NCBI GenBank assembly: GCA_001797335.1
Contig: MGPE01000006.1
Coordinates: forward strand, 187,342-251,341
Direction: 5' to 3'
From: Deltaproteobacteria bacterium GWA2_38_16
GTDB lineage: Bacteria; Bdellovibrionota; JACOXK01; 2-02-FULL-40-11
DNA: 64,000 nt
The translations under genes and the position numbers were made by a program. Numbering within the stretch: position 1 is the first letter of the stretch; the number at the start of each line of letters is the position of its first letter. The notes under the pieces were generated by a model. That model was not told the origin of the DNA, ran no database searches, and saw only the letters and a list, made by a program, of their open reading frames with translations. This document shows positions 1 through 7,791 of the stretch, in pieces.

Positions 1-2
1 AA

Positions 3-164
3 GCTGTCCGGCACGGAATTTCAAAAGCTTTAATTCAGTTTAATCCTCAGTTAAGAAGAGTTCTGAAGGCTGAGGGCTTACTCACCCGAGATGCTCGTAA
101 AGTAGAGCGGAAAAAACCGGGTCAAAGTGGCGCTCGCAAACGCTTCCAATACTCAAAGCGTTAA
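3..164 (+). CDS. rpsI: 30S ribosomal protein S9, C-terminal part
   Basis: This is the last 53 codons of S9, a small-subunit protein whose C-terminal tail reaches the ribosomal P site. The gene starts left of the window, so the ORF track missed it. The frame reads [14 protein letters not shown], then [16 protein letters not shown], and ends in a basic [11 protein letters not shown] tail, which is the standard S9 ending. It closes with TAA three bases before the stop of a convergent lipoprotein gene. rplM normally lies upstream but is outside the window. Identification is secure; only the N-terminus is unseen. Confidence 0.96.
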   Translation, partial: AVRHGISKALIQFNPQLRRVLKAEGLLTRDARKVERKKPGQSGARKRFQYSKR

Positions 165-167
165 TCC

Positions 168-668
168 TTAATTATTTCTCCAATAGTCGAATCGAACACC
201 CCATTTATTATAAGGATAACCACCAAAACCAGGAGCTCCTGTAAAGAAATCTCCTGCATTCACCCAGTTGGCATTCATGTTCACAGCGCTATTTGCACTA
301 TAGGTCATCTGCCCTGTTGAAGGTTGAAAGTTCCCTGGATAATACACTTGGAAATTAGAATAGGGAGAATTTTGAAATTGATTCCAAGGAAGTCCACCAT
401 TTTGCTGATATTGATTATACATACTATTAAATTGATTCCATGGATAGCACTGGCCATTATATCCCATAATGGGATAGTTACCTTTTAAATTTTGTCCTAC
501 TTGAGGATAAGGACCATAGCCATTAAATCCATTCATCATATTTTGGCAAGGTTGCCCTGCATATCCATAAAGATTGGGTTCTTGTTCATTCTTGCCACAT
601 CCACTCACTAATAAAGCAATAACCACTACAGTCATTGCAATTACAATTTTCTTCATATTTGTTTTCAT
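168..668 (-). CDS. Asn/Gln/Tyr/Gly-rich small lipoprotein
   Basis: I do not recognise the family. The N-terminus is a lipoprotein signal: basic start, hydrophobic stretch IVIAMTVVVIALL, then lipobox LVSGC, so the mature protein should be lipidated and envelope-anchored. The rest is low-complexity and rich in N, Q, G, Y, P and F, with repeated NQF, GYN and PWNQF-like words, suggesting a flexible or surface-exposed chain. The ATG at 668 is chosen because GGAGG lies 6 nt upstream; the track's GTG start runs through that Shine-Dalgarno. It converges on rpsI. The role is unknown, possibly surface or matrix-related. Confidence 0.75.
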   Translation of the reverse strand: MKTNMKKIVIAMTVVVIALLVSGCGKNEQEPNLYGYAGQPCQNMMNGFNGYGPYPQVGQNLKGNYPIMGYNGQCYPWNQFNSMYNQYQQNGGLPWNQFQNSPYSNFQVYYPGNFQPSTGQMTYSANSAVNMNANWVNAGDFFTGAPGFGGYPYNKWGVRFDYWRNN

Positions 669-876
669 ATGTACCTCCACAAAAGTTTCCTACTCTAAAT
701 ATGTGCAACCCCCATGCCAATTCCTGGATTATTTATAACTATTTGATTTTACTTATTATTTATTACTATTTAAAAAACAATGGACTTCAGCGGAAGCCTA
801 GAACGTGCCAAAAATCGGTAGTCATGGTGACAATTTTTGTGAATTTTGTTATGGTCTGAAAAATGGGAGGTGTTCT

Positions 877-1197
877 ATGAAAAAAATAATTTTAGGTGTA
901 TTTTTAATGGGTATATTGCTGGCGCCATTGGTGGCTCAAAGTCATGATACCTGCGAAGATTCTTTTACGCTGCAAGACTCTTATGATCATGCCTGTACAG
1001 TAGAAAAATTAATCTACGTAGATCCTGATGAAGCTATTACTGCTTGTACTTTTCGTGCAAAACCTAATGAATGCACCAAATATCTTTTAACGGGCATATC
1101 AAGAGATAAAGAATGTTATGATTTAGCTTTTCGATATTACGAAACAGAAAAATCAACAGAGCTTTGCACCTTTAGAACCTTTCGCTGTAAGCTCTAG
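877..1197 (+). CDS. Small secreted cysteine-rich protein
   Basis: This is a 106-residue protein with a clear signal peptide (MKKIILGVFLMGILLAPLVAQS) and a mature part of about 85 residues containing seven cysteines, consistent with disulfides in the periplasm or outside the cell. The ATG at 877 is preceded by GGGAGG at good spacing; the longer track start lies before this ribosome site and is not credible. It is divergent from the lipoprotein gene at 168-668 and converges on the gene ending at 1200. I recognise no domain. The spaced cysteines (TC, AC, AC, EC, EC, LC, RC) superficially recall helical-hairpin cysteine patterns, but that is not enough to assign a fold. Confidence 0.7.
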   Translation: MKKIILGVFLMGILLAPLVAQSHDTCEDSFTLQDSYDHACTVEKLIYVDPDEAITACTFRAKPNECTKYLLTGISRDKECYDLAFRYYETEKSTELCTFRTFRCKL

Positions 1198-1199
1198 AT

Positions 1200-1691
1200 C
1201 TAAGGAAGCCACGTTAGGCTTTGGTGTATAGCAAAAATGTCCGGTAGATATTCGGTATTCATTTTATAAGAAATTCGAATAACTTCTCCTGATTTTTTTA
1301 GATAAAATTCTTGAATCGTTTGATTCTCTAGGGAATTAATTTCTTTTGTAAATCCTCTAAAACCAAAGATTCCCTTAAGCTCTGTTTCTTGCCACGTAAG
1401 ATAAGAAAAATTATTCTCCACATAGTGCTTAAGATCCTCTTGGGTCAAAATATCTTCTAACGATAAAAAAGAAACAGTATAGTTTGCCTTTTCTTCCTTG
1501 TTTTCTACCGAAGCAGGAGAAGAAAGAGAAACAATATATTCCATATCTAAAGAAGACCAATTTTTAGGATAAGTTAATTCTACTCCTAAAAGAGGGACTC
1601 TTAATACTTTTCCATTTCCAATTTCTCCACCTTGTATCGCCCACGCTGACATTCCAATAAAAACACTTAAAATCAAAATGACCTTTTTCAT
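1200..1691 (-). CDS. Secreted protein coupled to TIGR02147 gene (possibly PsbP/DcrB-like)
   Basis: This 163-residue exported protein has a signal peptide ending near SAWA and a start that overlaps the end of the TIGR02147 gene by 4 nt, so the two are translationally coupled. The mature N-terminus reads GVELTYPKNW, the kind of 'YPxxW' opening seen in PsbP/DcrB-type alpha-beta folds, followed by strands and a late helix. This fold guess is tentative. The coupling suggests that the secreted product is the output or partner of the regulator. It converges on the Cys-rich gene at 877-1197 with only 2 nt between stops, and no terminator is visible. Confidence 0.7.
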   Translation of the reverse strand: MKKVILILSVFIGMSAWAIQGGEIGNGKVLRVPLLGVELTYPKNWSSLDMEYIVSLSSPASVENKEEKANYTVSFLSLEDILTQEDLKHYVENNFSYLTWQETELKGIFGFRGFTKEINSLENQTIQEFYLKKSGEVIRISYKMNTEYLPDIFAIHQSLTWLP

Positions 1692-2509
1692 TTTAACCTC
1701 CGTGTTAAGGGATAAAATTGAATATTCAATTGATATACTTCTTCCAAATTTTCTTCGGCGGATAGAATTTCGTTTAATTCTTTTCGAAAATATTTAATTT
1801 TTTCTTTGATACAGGGAATTTTACTTTTGGGCAGGGCAATCGTAAGCCCTGAAAATTCTCTTTCTTCTAAAGGTGTATTGAATAAGCACTCCAGTGCTTT
1901 TTGAATAAAGGCTTCATGAAGTTTTTTAATGGCGATGTTTGATACTTCATCAGAAGTTTTTACCGCTCGATAGGATGGCATCCATTTGGAATTTTTCCGG
2001 GTTAAAAGCCCAAGGCGCTTTAATATCTTTAAGCTTTCCCGAGCATGAGCAGGGGTAATGGCATGATTTAACTTTTGAGAAATCCACTTAGGATCATCTT
2101 TAAAATCAGGAAGTAAAACCATTTCTCGGATCACCCAATGATACCATTCGCTATATACTTTTTCCTGGTCCCTTAAAATTTCTCTAGCTGAAACTCGTCG
2201 TTTAATCTCAAATAGTTTTCGAAGATATTCTGATTGCAGAGAAGCATCTTTGCTTTGATTTAAACTGACCATCGTTTCAAAATAATGGGCTTCTCGCTCA
2301 GAAAGTTTTAACCCCTTCACAAATTTTTTAAGATATTCCGGGGTTAAAGATCTTTTTCCATCCATCACCAGTTTTAAATAATTAAAGGAAGGGAGCTCTG
2401 CCTTCCGGGCAAAATATCGAAAGGAGAAGGCAGAGCTTTTTTGTTTTGCTTCAGTATAGTAATCTTTCAAAAACTTCCGATAATCCGAATAAGAAAAGAT
2501 ATCAGGCAT
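1688..2509 (-). CDS. TIGR02147 family protein
   Basis: At 273 aa this matches the TIGR02147 family, which is known mainly from Bdellovibrio, Fibrobacter and relatives. It opens with the characteristic PDIFSYSDYRKFLKDYY, followed by FSFRYFARKAELPSFNYLK and GKRSLTPEYLKKF, an HTH-like N-terminal region. The C-terminal half carries the family's conserved helical domain (HEAFIQKALECL, then REFSGLTIALP). These proteins are presumed transcription regulators, but no target is established. It lies just after a REP-like palindrome and is coupled to the secreted gene downstream, which is a common arrangement for the family. The start is unambiguous. Confidence 0.85.
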   Translation of the reverse strand: MPDIFSYSDYRKFLKDYYTEAKQKSSAFSFRYFARKAELPSFNYLKLVMDGKRSLTPEYLKKFVKGLKLSEREAHYFETMVSLNQSKDASLQSEYLRKLFEIKRRVSAREILRDQEKVYSEWYHWVIREMVLLPDFKDDPKWISQKLNHAITPAHARESLKILKRLGLLTRKNSKWMPSYRAVKTSDEVSNIAIKKLHEAFIQKALECLFNTPLEEREFSGLTIALPKSKIPCIKEKIKYFRKELNEILSAEENLEEVYQLNIQFYPLTRRLK

Positions 2510-2520
2510 CTCATCACCTT

Positions 2521-2573
2521 GTCATCCTGAGCGAAGCGAAGGATCTGGATTCTTCGCTTACGCTCAGAATGAC
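2521..2573. repeat. REP-like palindrome (paired copies)
   Basis: A near-perfect inverted repeat opens with GTCATCCTGAGCGAAGCGAA and closes with CGCTCAGAATGAC around a short centre. This is the dispersed 'GTCATTCTGAGC...GAAGAATC' element type that recurs in the window at 4293, 4413, 8839, 9657, 10771 and 20246. It sits between the TIGR02147 gene and the subtilase gene and may double as an RNA hairpin. Confidence 0.85.
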
Positions 2574-2582
2574 TTCTTGTAT

Positions 2583-3551
2583 TTATGGATGAAAGCTTCT
2601 CGCTAAGCGCACAGTGTTATAGGCATTCACTCTGCCGCCTGCCATTACCTTATTTTGTAAGGCAGGGATAACATCCACTCCATTCACAATAACATCTATT
2701 AAATCCTGATACGCTAATGTGGGGTTAATGGATAATGCCAATGCCGCAATAGCTGAAACAATGGCTGTTGAAAAAGATCCTCCAGACCATGTTATTTGTT
2801 TATCTAAATGATTATAACCAGAAATATTGGTTCCCGGAGCGGCCACATGAACAGAAAGCTTTCCCCAGTTTGAATAAAATGCAAGCTGATCTTTTTCGTC
2901 CGACGTGGCTACGACCAGCATATTATCACTGACACACCGAGCTGAGACAGGATCTAAATCATATCCACCATTTCCAGCAGTACTCACAAACAAAATCCCT
3001 CTCGTTTTAAAAGATGCTATGGTTTCACACAAGTCAGGTGCTGTAGGCCCAACTCCTAAATCAATAATTTTAGCTCCTCGGCTTACCACATATTGAATTG
3101 CTTCTATGACAGAAGTAAAATCTCCTCCTCCTTGATCATTTAAAGGATTGGCCAACACCATGCTGGTATTTTTAAGCATGCCTCTGTGTGTTCCACCCAC
3201 AAGGCCCGTAATGAAAGATCCTATTCCATGATAATCCATAGGATCAGACGTTTTGTTGTTCGTATTAATCCCAAATACATCATCGACATAACCATTGTGA
3301 TCATCGTCAATGCCATTGGCGGAAATTTCATCTGTATTCAGATCAATATTTTGTCTTAAAGAATCAAGCTTATAATTGGCCCCTGTACTAATCATGCCTA
3401 TTTTAACATCTTTACTTCCTCCTGTAATGGTCCATGCTTTTTCAATTTGAGTTTTATCTAAATAATAAAAACCATCCTCAAAAGAATCTGCGAAAACTGA
3501 AATAGATATAAGAGATAGGATTATTCCACTTAAAGCGGCTAAGCGTTTCAT
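2583..3551 (-). CDS. Exported subtilisin-like (S8) protein, catalytic Asp missing
   Basis: This 322-aa protein has a signal peptide (cut near SVFA) and a peptidase S8 fold. The landmarks are the insert NGIDDDHNGYVDDVFG, His108 in DYHGIGSFITG, oxyanion Asn194 in STAGNGG, and Ser259 in SGGSFSTAIVSA. The catalytic Asp motif, normally D-[ST]-G, reads IGMISTGANY: the codon is AGT, so Ser55 replaces Asp. The protein is therefore probably a weak or inactive subtilase (pseudoprotease, binding protein or inhibitor-like), or another acid substitutes. It is a single-gene unit; the REP palindrome follows its stop. Confidence 0.85.
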   Translation of the reverse strand: MKRLAALSGIILSLISISVFADSFEDGFYYLDKTQIEKAWTITGGSKDVKIGMISTGANYKLDSLRQNIDLNTDEISANGIDDDHNGYVDDVFGINTNNKTSDPMDYHGIGSFITGLVGGTHRGMLKNTSMVLANPLNDQGGGDFTSVIEAIQYVVSRGAKIIDLGVGPTAPDLCETIASFKTRGILFVSTAGNGGYDLDPVSARCVSDNMLVVATSDEKDQLAFYSNWGKLSVHVAAPGTNISGYNHLDKQITWSGGSFSTAIVSAIAALALSINPTLAYQDLIDVIVNGVDVIPALQNKVMAGGRVNAYNTVRLARSFHP

Positions 3552-3677
3552 GGCGCCCCCTTTATTTTTTTGTTAACAGCTGAATACGTTATTGAAAGAT
3601 CTTAGATACTTTGTACTGACTAACTCAAACTAAATCATAGATAGAAAAAATTTTCAACCATAATAGAAGTAAAAAAA

Positions 3678-4412
3678 TTATTTTTTGTTAATTTTTGCTA
3701 ACAGGCAAAGTCCACGAAGGGTGAGCAAGGGATCAAAGACATGAGAGAAAGATAAGAGAGGAGATAAGAGATGTCCAAGGCCGCCAGTTAAAATAATTTT
3801 TGGTTTTTGATGAATTTCTTTTTGAATTTTTGCAATAACCCCATCGATCATGGCTGCATACCCTTGCACAATTCCAGATTGCATTTGATGAACAGTATTT
3901 TTTCCTAAAAGTTTTTTAGGTGCTTTAAAAGAAATGATGGGAAGTTTCGCGGCCCGATCAAATAAAGCCTGAGCAGAAATTTTTAAGCCTGGGATAATAA
4001 GCCCTCCCCTGTAATTTCCTTTTGTGTCAATATAATCCACCGTGGTGGCCGTTCCTAAATCAATCACCAAAAGGGGCTGCTTATATTTTTCAAAAGCGGC
4101 TGAATTATTCACAATACGATCAGCCCCTACCTCTTTCGGACGATCCACTAAAAGTCGAATGGGAAGCTTTAGGCGATGAGTGACAAAGAGTATTTTATTT
4201 AAAGAAATATTTTTTTTAAGTTCTTTTTTAATTCGTTTATCTAGGGAAGGGACAACAGAAGAGATAATGGCAGAATCGATGTGCTTGCTTTTGTCATTCT
4301 GAGCATAGCGAAGAATCTCAGGAGTGGGAATCCTTTTTTGAAAAAATAGGATCTCCCCTTTAAATAAACCAATAACGGTGTCTGTATTCCCTATGTCTAA
4401 TGCAAGTAACAT
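3678..4412 (-). CDS. coaX: Type III pantothenate kinase
   Basis: CoaX phosphorylates pantothenate in the first step of coenzyme A synthesis. It is an ASKHA-fold kinase. The sequence shows the N-terminal phosphate loop LALDIGNTDTVIGLF, the SSVVPSLDK strand, ADRIVNNSAAF, LLVIDLGTATTVDYID with PGL following, and a C-terminal ILTGGLGHLL. At 244 aa it is slightly short. Residues about 30-45 read TPEILRYAQNDKSK, the translation of a REP-like element (4293-4322) fused in frame where the family normally has a longer helical segment. It leads toward no downstream gene; birA and nadC lie upstream on the same strand, separated by another REP copy. Confidence 0.92.
   Translation of the reverse strand: MLLALDIGNTDTVIGLFKGEILFFQKRIPTPEILRYAQNDKSKHIDSAIISSVVPSLDKRIKKELKKNISLNKILFVTHRLKLPIRLLVDRPKEVGADRIVNNSAAFEKYKQPLLVIDLGTATTVDYIDTKGNYRGGLIIPGLKISAQALFDRAAKLPIISFKAPKKLLGKNTVHQMQSGIVQGYAAMIDGVIAKIQKEIHQKPKIILTGGLGHLLSPLLSFSHVFDPLLTLRGLCLLAKINKK
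4293..4322. repeat. REP-like element inside coaX, read in frame
   Basis: GTCATTCTGAGCATAGCGAA followed by GAATCTCAGG matches the dispersed REP-like unit found between genes elsewhere in this window. Here it lies within the coaX frame and encodes the peptide EILRYAQND. The unit is in the opposite orientation to the copy at 4413-4438. Confidence 0.85.
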
Positions 4413-4438
4413 AGATTCTTCGCTTCGCTCAGAATGAC
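4413..4438. repeat. REP-like unit between birA and coaX
   Basis: AGATTCTTCGCTTCGCTCAG followed by AATGAC is the reverse orientation of the copy inside coaX, about 90 bp away. It fills nearly all of the 33-bp birA-coaX gap and directly precedes the coaX start codon, so it must supply whatever leader coaX uses; no strong Shine-Dalgarno is visible. Confidence 0.85.
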
Positions 4439-4445
4439 ATATAAA

Positions 4446-5174
4446 TCAAAATGACACGAGATCCCCGGTATAGACAGGCAAGGTTTCGCCCTGTGGGGTT
4501 CGAATAAGGAGCGCTCCAGTCGTATCCAGACCCACCGCTACTCCTCTTATTTTTTTTCTTCCATCTTTTACTTCCACGGCACGTCCTTTAATAAGGCTTC
4601 GCTCTTCCCACATTTCTTTAATAAAGGAAAACCCTTTTTCAAGATACGTGTTATACCACTCTTCAAAAGACGCTAAGAGATCTTCTAATAATTGGCTTGG
4701 CTCAATATTTTTTCCCAACACTTGATAAAGGGAAATGGCGTTGGGTAAAGATTTTGGGAACTTATCTTGATTTACATTAATCCCCATCCCTACCACCATA
4801 AAATCAACTTTATCTCCTTCTGATTCCATTTCTGTTAAAATACCTGATATTTTTTTCCGATCCACCAAAACATCATTCGGCCATTTAAGTTGTGGGGCAA
4901 TATTAAGATATTTTTCCAAAGCACTGGCCACGGCTAATGCCGCCACAAATGTTAAGTGGGAGATGTCTTTCGTTGCAATAGAAGGACGCAAAATTAAAGA
5001 TACATATAGATTTCCTTTTTTAGAAATCCACTTTCGTTGCATTCTTCCTCGGCCTTTGGTTTGTGTTTCCGCAAGAACATATTCACCCTCTTGGGCACCT
5101 TTTTTAGCAAGTTCATAGGCAATATCATTGGTAGAAGTTACTTTTTTATAGGAATGACATTTTGAAAAAAGCAT
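4446..5174 (-). CDS. birA: Biotin-[acetyl-CoA-carboxylase] ligase, HTH-less
   Basis: This enzyme activates biotin to biotinyl-AMP and transfers it to the carrier lysine of acetyl-CoA carboxylase. The biotin/AMP-binding signature GRGRMQRKWIS is near residue 42, followed by GNLYVSLILRP, LKWPNDVLVDRKKISGIL and the metal/biotin region VVGMGINVNQ. A small C-terminal SH3-like barrel (VKDGRKKIRGVAVGLD, then GDLVSF) closes it. At 242 aa it starts directly with the catalytic domain, so it is a monofunctional type without the DNA-binding repressor domain of E. coli BirA. It starts one base before the nadC stop, hence an operon nadC-birA. Confidence 0.93.
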   Translation of the reverse strand: MLFSKCHSYKKVTSTNDIAYELAKKGAQEGEYVLAETQTKGRGRMQRKWISKKGNLYVSLILRPSIATKDISHLTFVAALAVASALEKYLNIAPQLKWPNDVLVDRKKISGILTEMESEGDKVDFMVVGMGINVNQDKFPKSLPNAISLYQVLGKNIEPSQLLEDLLASFEEWYNTYLEKGFSFIKEMWEERSLIKGRAVEVKDGRKKIRGVAVGLDTTGALLIRTPQGETLPVYTGDLVSF

Positions 5175-6017
5175 TTAATCCACCTTCCTCACTAAAAGAC
5201 TAAAATCAAAAGTGGTAACAGAATGTGTTAAAGCACCGATAGAAATACGATCCACTCCTGTTTGGGCATAATTTTTCACATTTTCTAGTGTTACGCCGCC
5301 AGATACTTCTACCAAGGCTTGTTTTTGAATCATTAAAACTGCTTCTTTCACATTTTCAGTAGAAAAATTATCTAATAAAATAATATCTACTTTGGCATCC
5401 AGGGCTTCTTTTACTTCTTTTAACGTAGTAACTTCCACTTCAATTGGCATCTTAGTTTTTAAATTGCTTCTTACTTGGTGGATGGCATTTTTTAATCCAG
5501 GCGTAGCAATTAAATGATTTTCTTTAATTAAAATTGCATCGTATAAACCAAAGCGATGGTTTTTCCCACCTCCTATTTTTACCGCATATTTTTCTAAAAA
5601 CCGAAAAGCAGGAGTGGTTTTTCGAGTATCCATAATATCTACCGCACATCCTTTAACCGCCTCTACAAACTGATGCGTAAGCGTAGCAATCCCTGAAAGT
5701 CTTCCTAAAAAATTTAAGGCCACACGTTCTGCTTTTAAAATATCCCTCAAATTTCCTTCTAGTAAAACCACTTCATCAGAGTTTTTTATTTTTGCGCCGT
5801 CTTCAAAACGATTTTTAATGATAACCTTTGCATTTTCCCATGAAAAAATTTTCTCTAAAAGAAAAAGTCCACATAAAACTCCTTCCCCTTTACTCACAAT
5901 CTGTGCTTTGGCACATTGCTTAGGCCCAATGAGTAAAGAAGAAGTGATATCTTCCCTTCCTACATCTTCCTCAAATGCAAGTCGGATGAGGTCGTCTAAT
6001 GGACTTCCTTTAAACAT
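5175..6017 (-). CDS. nadC: Nicotinate-nucleotide pyrophosphorylase (carboxylating)
   Basis: NadC (quinolinate phosphoribosyltransferase) converts quinolinate and PRPP to nicotinate mononucleotide in de novo NAD synthesis. It has the usual two-domain layout: N-terminal LAFEEDVGREDITSSLL and GEGVLCGL, central LNFLGRLSGIATLT and MDTRKTTPAFR, then GGGKNHRFGLYDAILIKENH, with the barrel strands VEVEVTTLKE, ILLDNFS and VEVSGGVTLENV. The 280-aa length is typical. It abuts birA and lies 5 nt downstream of the response-regulator gene, so all may be co-transcribed. No nadA or nadB is in the window. Confidence 0.95.
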   Translation of the reverse strand: MFKGSPLDDLIRLAFEEDVGREDITSSLLIGPKQCAKAQIVSKGEGVLCGLFLLEKIFSWENAKVIIKNRFEDGAKIKNSDEVVLLEGNLRDILKAERVALNFLGRLSGIATLTHQFVEAVKGCAVDIMDTRKTTPAFRFLEKYAVKIGGGKNHRFGLYDAILIKENHLIATPGLKNAIHQVRSNLKTKMPIEVEVTTLKEVKEALDAKVDIILLDNFSTENVKEAVLMIQKQALVEVSGGVTLENVKNYAQTGVDRISIGALTHSVTTFDFSLLVRKVD

Positions 6018-6022
6018 AAAAA

Positions 6023-6658
6023 TTAATCTTGCTCTTTTAAGAGCTTTTGAATTTCTTCCCGAATAATTTTTTCAGCAATGGGGGGAATGATTTCCCTACA
6101 TACTTTTTCTATGGTTTCTCGAGGAGCAGCCTGTAATGTGGCCGGTACCTCTGGAATAGAAGCAGGTTTTAAAACTTCGGCAATAGGTTTTTCCAAAAAT
6201 TCTAAAGATTTTTCCAACTCTTCTTCATCAAATAAACTTTTAAATTCATCTTTGGGCATGTCTATAACCAGAGAGGGTTCTGGAAGAGATTTTTTCTTTT
6301 CTAAGACATCTAACAACAGGCTTAAAAATTCTTTGGAATTAAACGGTTTAGAAAGCTTTCCATCAATACCTAAGGTTTTTATTTCTTCTTCTTCTTCTTT
6401 CTTAAGATGGCTAAAAAGAAGGGCTATTTTCATGGTTTTTAAAGAAGGCGTATTTTTAAAAAACTTAATTAAATCAAGGCCATTGGCCTCACCAATCGTT
6501 AAATCCACTAAAGCCATATCGGGTTTTTCTTTTAAGGCCAACTCTTCCCCTTTTTGCCTATTTTCGGCTGAAATCAACGAGTAAGGGCTTCCTTTTAAGA
6601 TAAGCCCCGCTACTTTTTGTATTGTTTTTGAATCATCTATGAGGAGTATTTTAGACAT
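6023..6658 (-). CDS. Response regulator with C-terminal helical tail
   Basis: This 211-aa protein has an N-terminal receiver domain: acidic pair D8-D9, phosphoacceptor Asp52 in ALVDLTI, and conserved Lys in KLSKPF near residue 104. A linker rich in E, P and L follows, then a conserved-looking C-terminal helix (VCREIIPPIAEKIIREEI) of a kind common in deltaproteobacterial single-receiver proteins. There is no DNA-binding domain, so it probably works through protein contacts. It lies 5 nt upstream of nadC and just downstream of mnmH on the same strand. No partner kinase is adjacent; the nearest in the window is the hybrid kinase at 53.3 kb. Confidence 0.85.
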   Translation of the reverse strand: MSKILLIDDSKTIQKVAGLILKGSPYSLISAENRQKGEELALKEKPDMALVDLTIGEANGLDLIKFFKNTPSLKTMKIALLFSHLKKEEEEEIKTLGIDGKLSKPFNSKEFLSLLLDVLEKKKSLPEPSLVIDMPKDEFKSLFDEEELEKSLEFLEKPIAEVLKPASIPEVPATLQAAPRETIEKVCREIIPPIAEKIIREEIQKLLKEQD

Positions 6659-6666
6659 GCTTCAAA

Positions 6667-7725
6667 TTACCTTGTTTTAAAAGAGACTGTCAAGCGCCGC
6701 ATTTCTAAGGTAATTCGCTCCTCATCCCCGTGGCTATTATTTTCAAAAGTATGACTAAATGCCTCCTCCGGCGCCATAGAAGAAAATTTGTAATTTTGAT
6801 CATAATAATGCTCAAGAAGTAGGCAAGTAGCCCCTTTATAGTCTTCTTGTTGAAAAAGAGTATGGATCTTTTTAAAAAGTTCCCCTCCCAAGCGCTTTTC
6901 AATAGAAAAAAGAGCCTTTTCAAGTTCTGGAACTAAATTTTTATCTCCCTCTCCCAAATATTCTTTTAAAATCCTCTCCGTTCTTTTTTCTAAGGAGCTT
7001 CGAATGAGAATCTTGGACCCTTTTTCCATGTGCTCCATCCACAGTTGGGGCAAGACCACAGGACCAATGCGTTTACTTTCTCCTTCTATAAAAATTTGAG
7101 GGCTTTCTTTATATTTTTTAATTTCTTGATATAAAAGAGCTTCAAAATTTTTTTGAGTTTGTTTAGGAATAATTCCAACTTGTCCGAACACAGATCCCCG
7201 GTGATGGGCCAAAGCTTCTAAATCAATTACCGGAAGTCCTTTTTCTTTCATCTTATTTAAAAGATGGGTTTTCCCACTACCCGTAAATCCATAAAGCGTT
7301 ATTAATTTAAAAGGATAAGGACTATTTAAGACATTTAAAACTTCTTGCCGATAATTTTTATACCCTCCCTCCACCACACATACCTTTAGTCCTGTTAAAT
7401 CTAAAACAGTGGCTACCGTCTGGCTACGAAGCCCCCCTCGCGCACAATAAAGAATAGGCATTTTCTCAAAAGCAGCTGTTTTTATTCTTAAAAATAAAGT
7501 AGGAAGCTTAGGAGAAATAATGTCTAACCCCCGTTCTCTGGCCACCTCTGCCCCTTTTTGTTTATACAGTGTCCCGATTTCTACTCTTTCCTCATTGCTA
7601 AGAATAGGAACATTGATAGCACCAGGAATACTTCCCTCTTCAAATTCCAAAGAAGTACGCACATCAATAAAAATAGAATTTGTAATATTCAATGCATCAG
7701 ATATGGAAAGTCTTGTTACAGCCAT
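6667..7725 (-). CDS. mnmH: tRNA 2-selenouridine synthase
   Basis: MnmH (SelU/YbbB) replaces sulfur with selenium in the wobble 2-thiouridine of tRNAs for Lys, Glu and Gln, using selenophosphate and a geranylated intermediate. The N-terminal rhodanese domain carries the catalytic cysteine in ILYCARGGLRSQTV (about residue 92). The C-terminal P-loop domain has LYGFTGSGKTHLL, followed by GSVFGQVG and FIEGESKRIG. The 352-aa length is normal. Its presence implies a selenophosphate synthetase (selD) elsewhere in the genome. The ATG at 7725 faces a divergent gene, with the intergenic region carrying a plausible rightward promoter. Confidence 0.94.
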   Translation of the reverse strand: MAVTRLSISDALNITNSIFIDVRTSLEFEEGSIPGAINVPILSNEERVEIGTLYKQKGAEVARERGLDIISPKLPTLFLRIKTAAFEKMPILYCARGGLRSQTVATVLDLTGLKVCVVEGGYKNYRQEVLNVLNSPYPFKLITLYGFTGSGKTHLLNKMKEKGLPVIDLEALAHHRGSVFGQVGIIPKQTQKNFEALLYQEIKKYKESPQIFIEGESKRIGPVVLPQLWMEHMEKGSKILIRSSLEKRTERILKEYLGEGDKNLVPELEKALFSIEKRLGGELFKKIHTLFQQEDYKGATCLLLEHYYDQNYKFSSMAPEEAFSHTFENNSHGDEERITLEMRRLTVSFKTR

Positions 7726-7753
7726 TTTTCTCTTCTACCTTGAACAGATTTTA

Positions 7754-7782
7754 TTGACAACCTGTGAACCTCTCACTTACAG
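7754..7782 (+). promoter_or_regulatory. Putative sigma-70-type promoter
   Basis: TTGACA (7754-7759) is followed after 17 nt by TTACAG. The predicted transcript start lies at about 7789, practically at the start codon (GTG 7789 or ATG 7792), so the mRNA would have almost no leader. The -10 box is weak, which limits confidence. Confidence 0.4.
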
Positions 7783-7791
7783 TTAATAGTG

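Noticed and set aside
635-859. 74-aa ORF overlapping the start of the Cys-rich protein gene
   Set aside because: It runs through the divergent promoter region, is hydrophobic by AT-rich composition, and has no ribosome site.
6078-6584. 168-aa plus-strand ORF opposite the response regulator
   Set aside because: Antisense shadow of a confidently assigned receiver protein; Ser/Phe/Lys-rich composition typical of a complement frame, no ribosome site.
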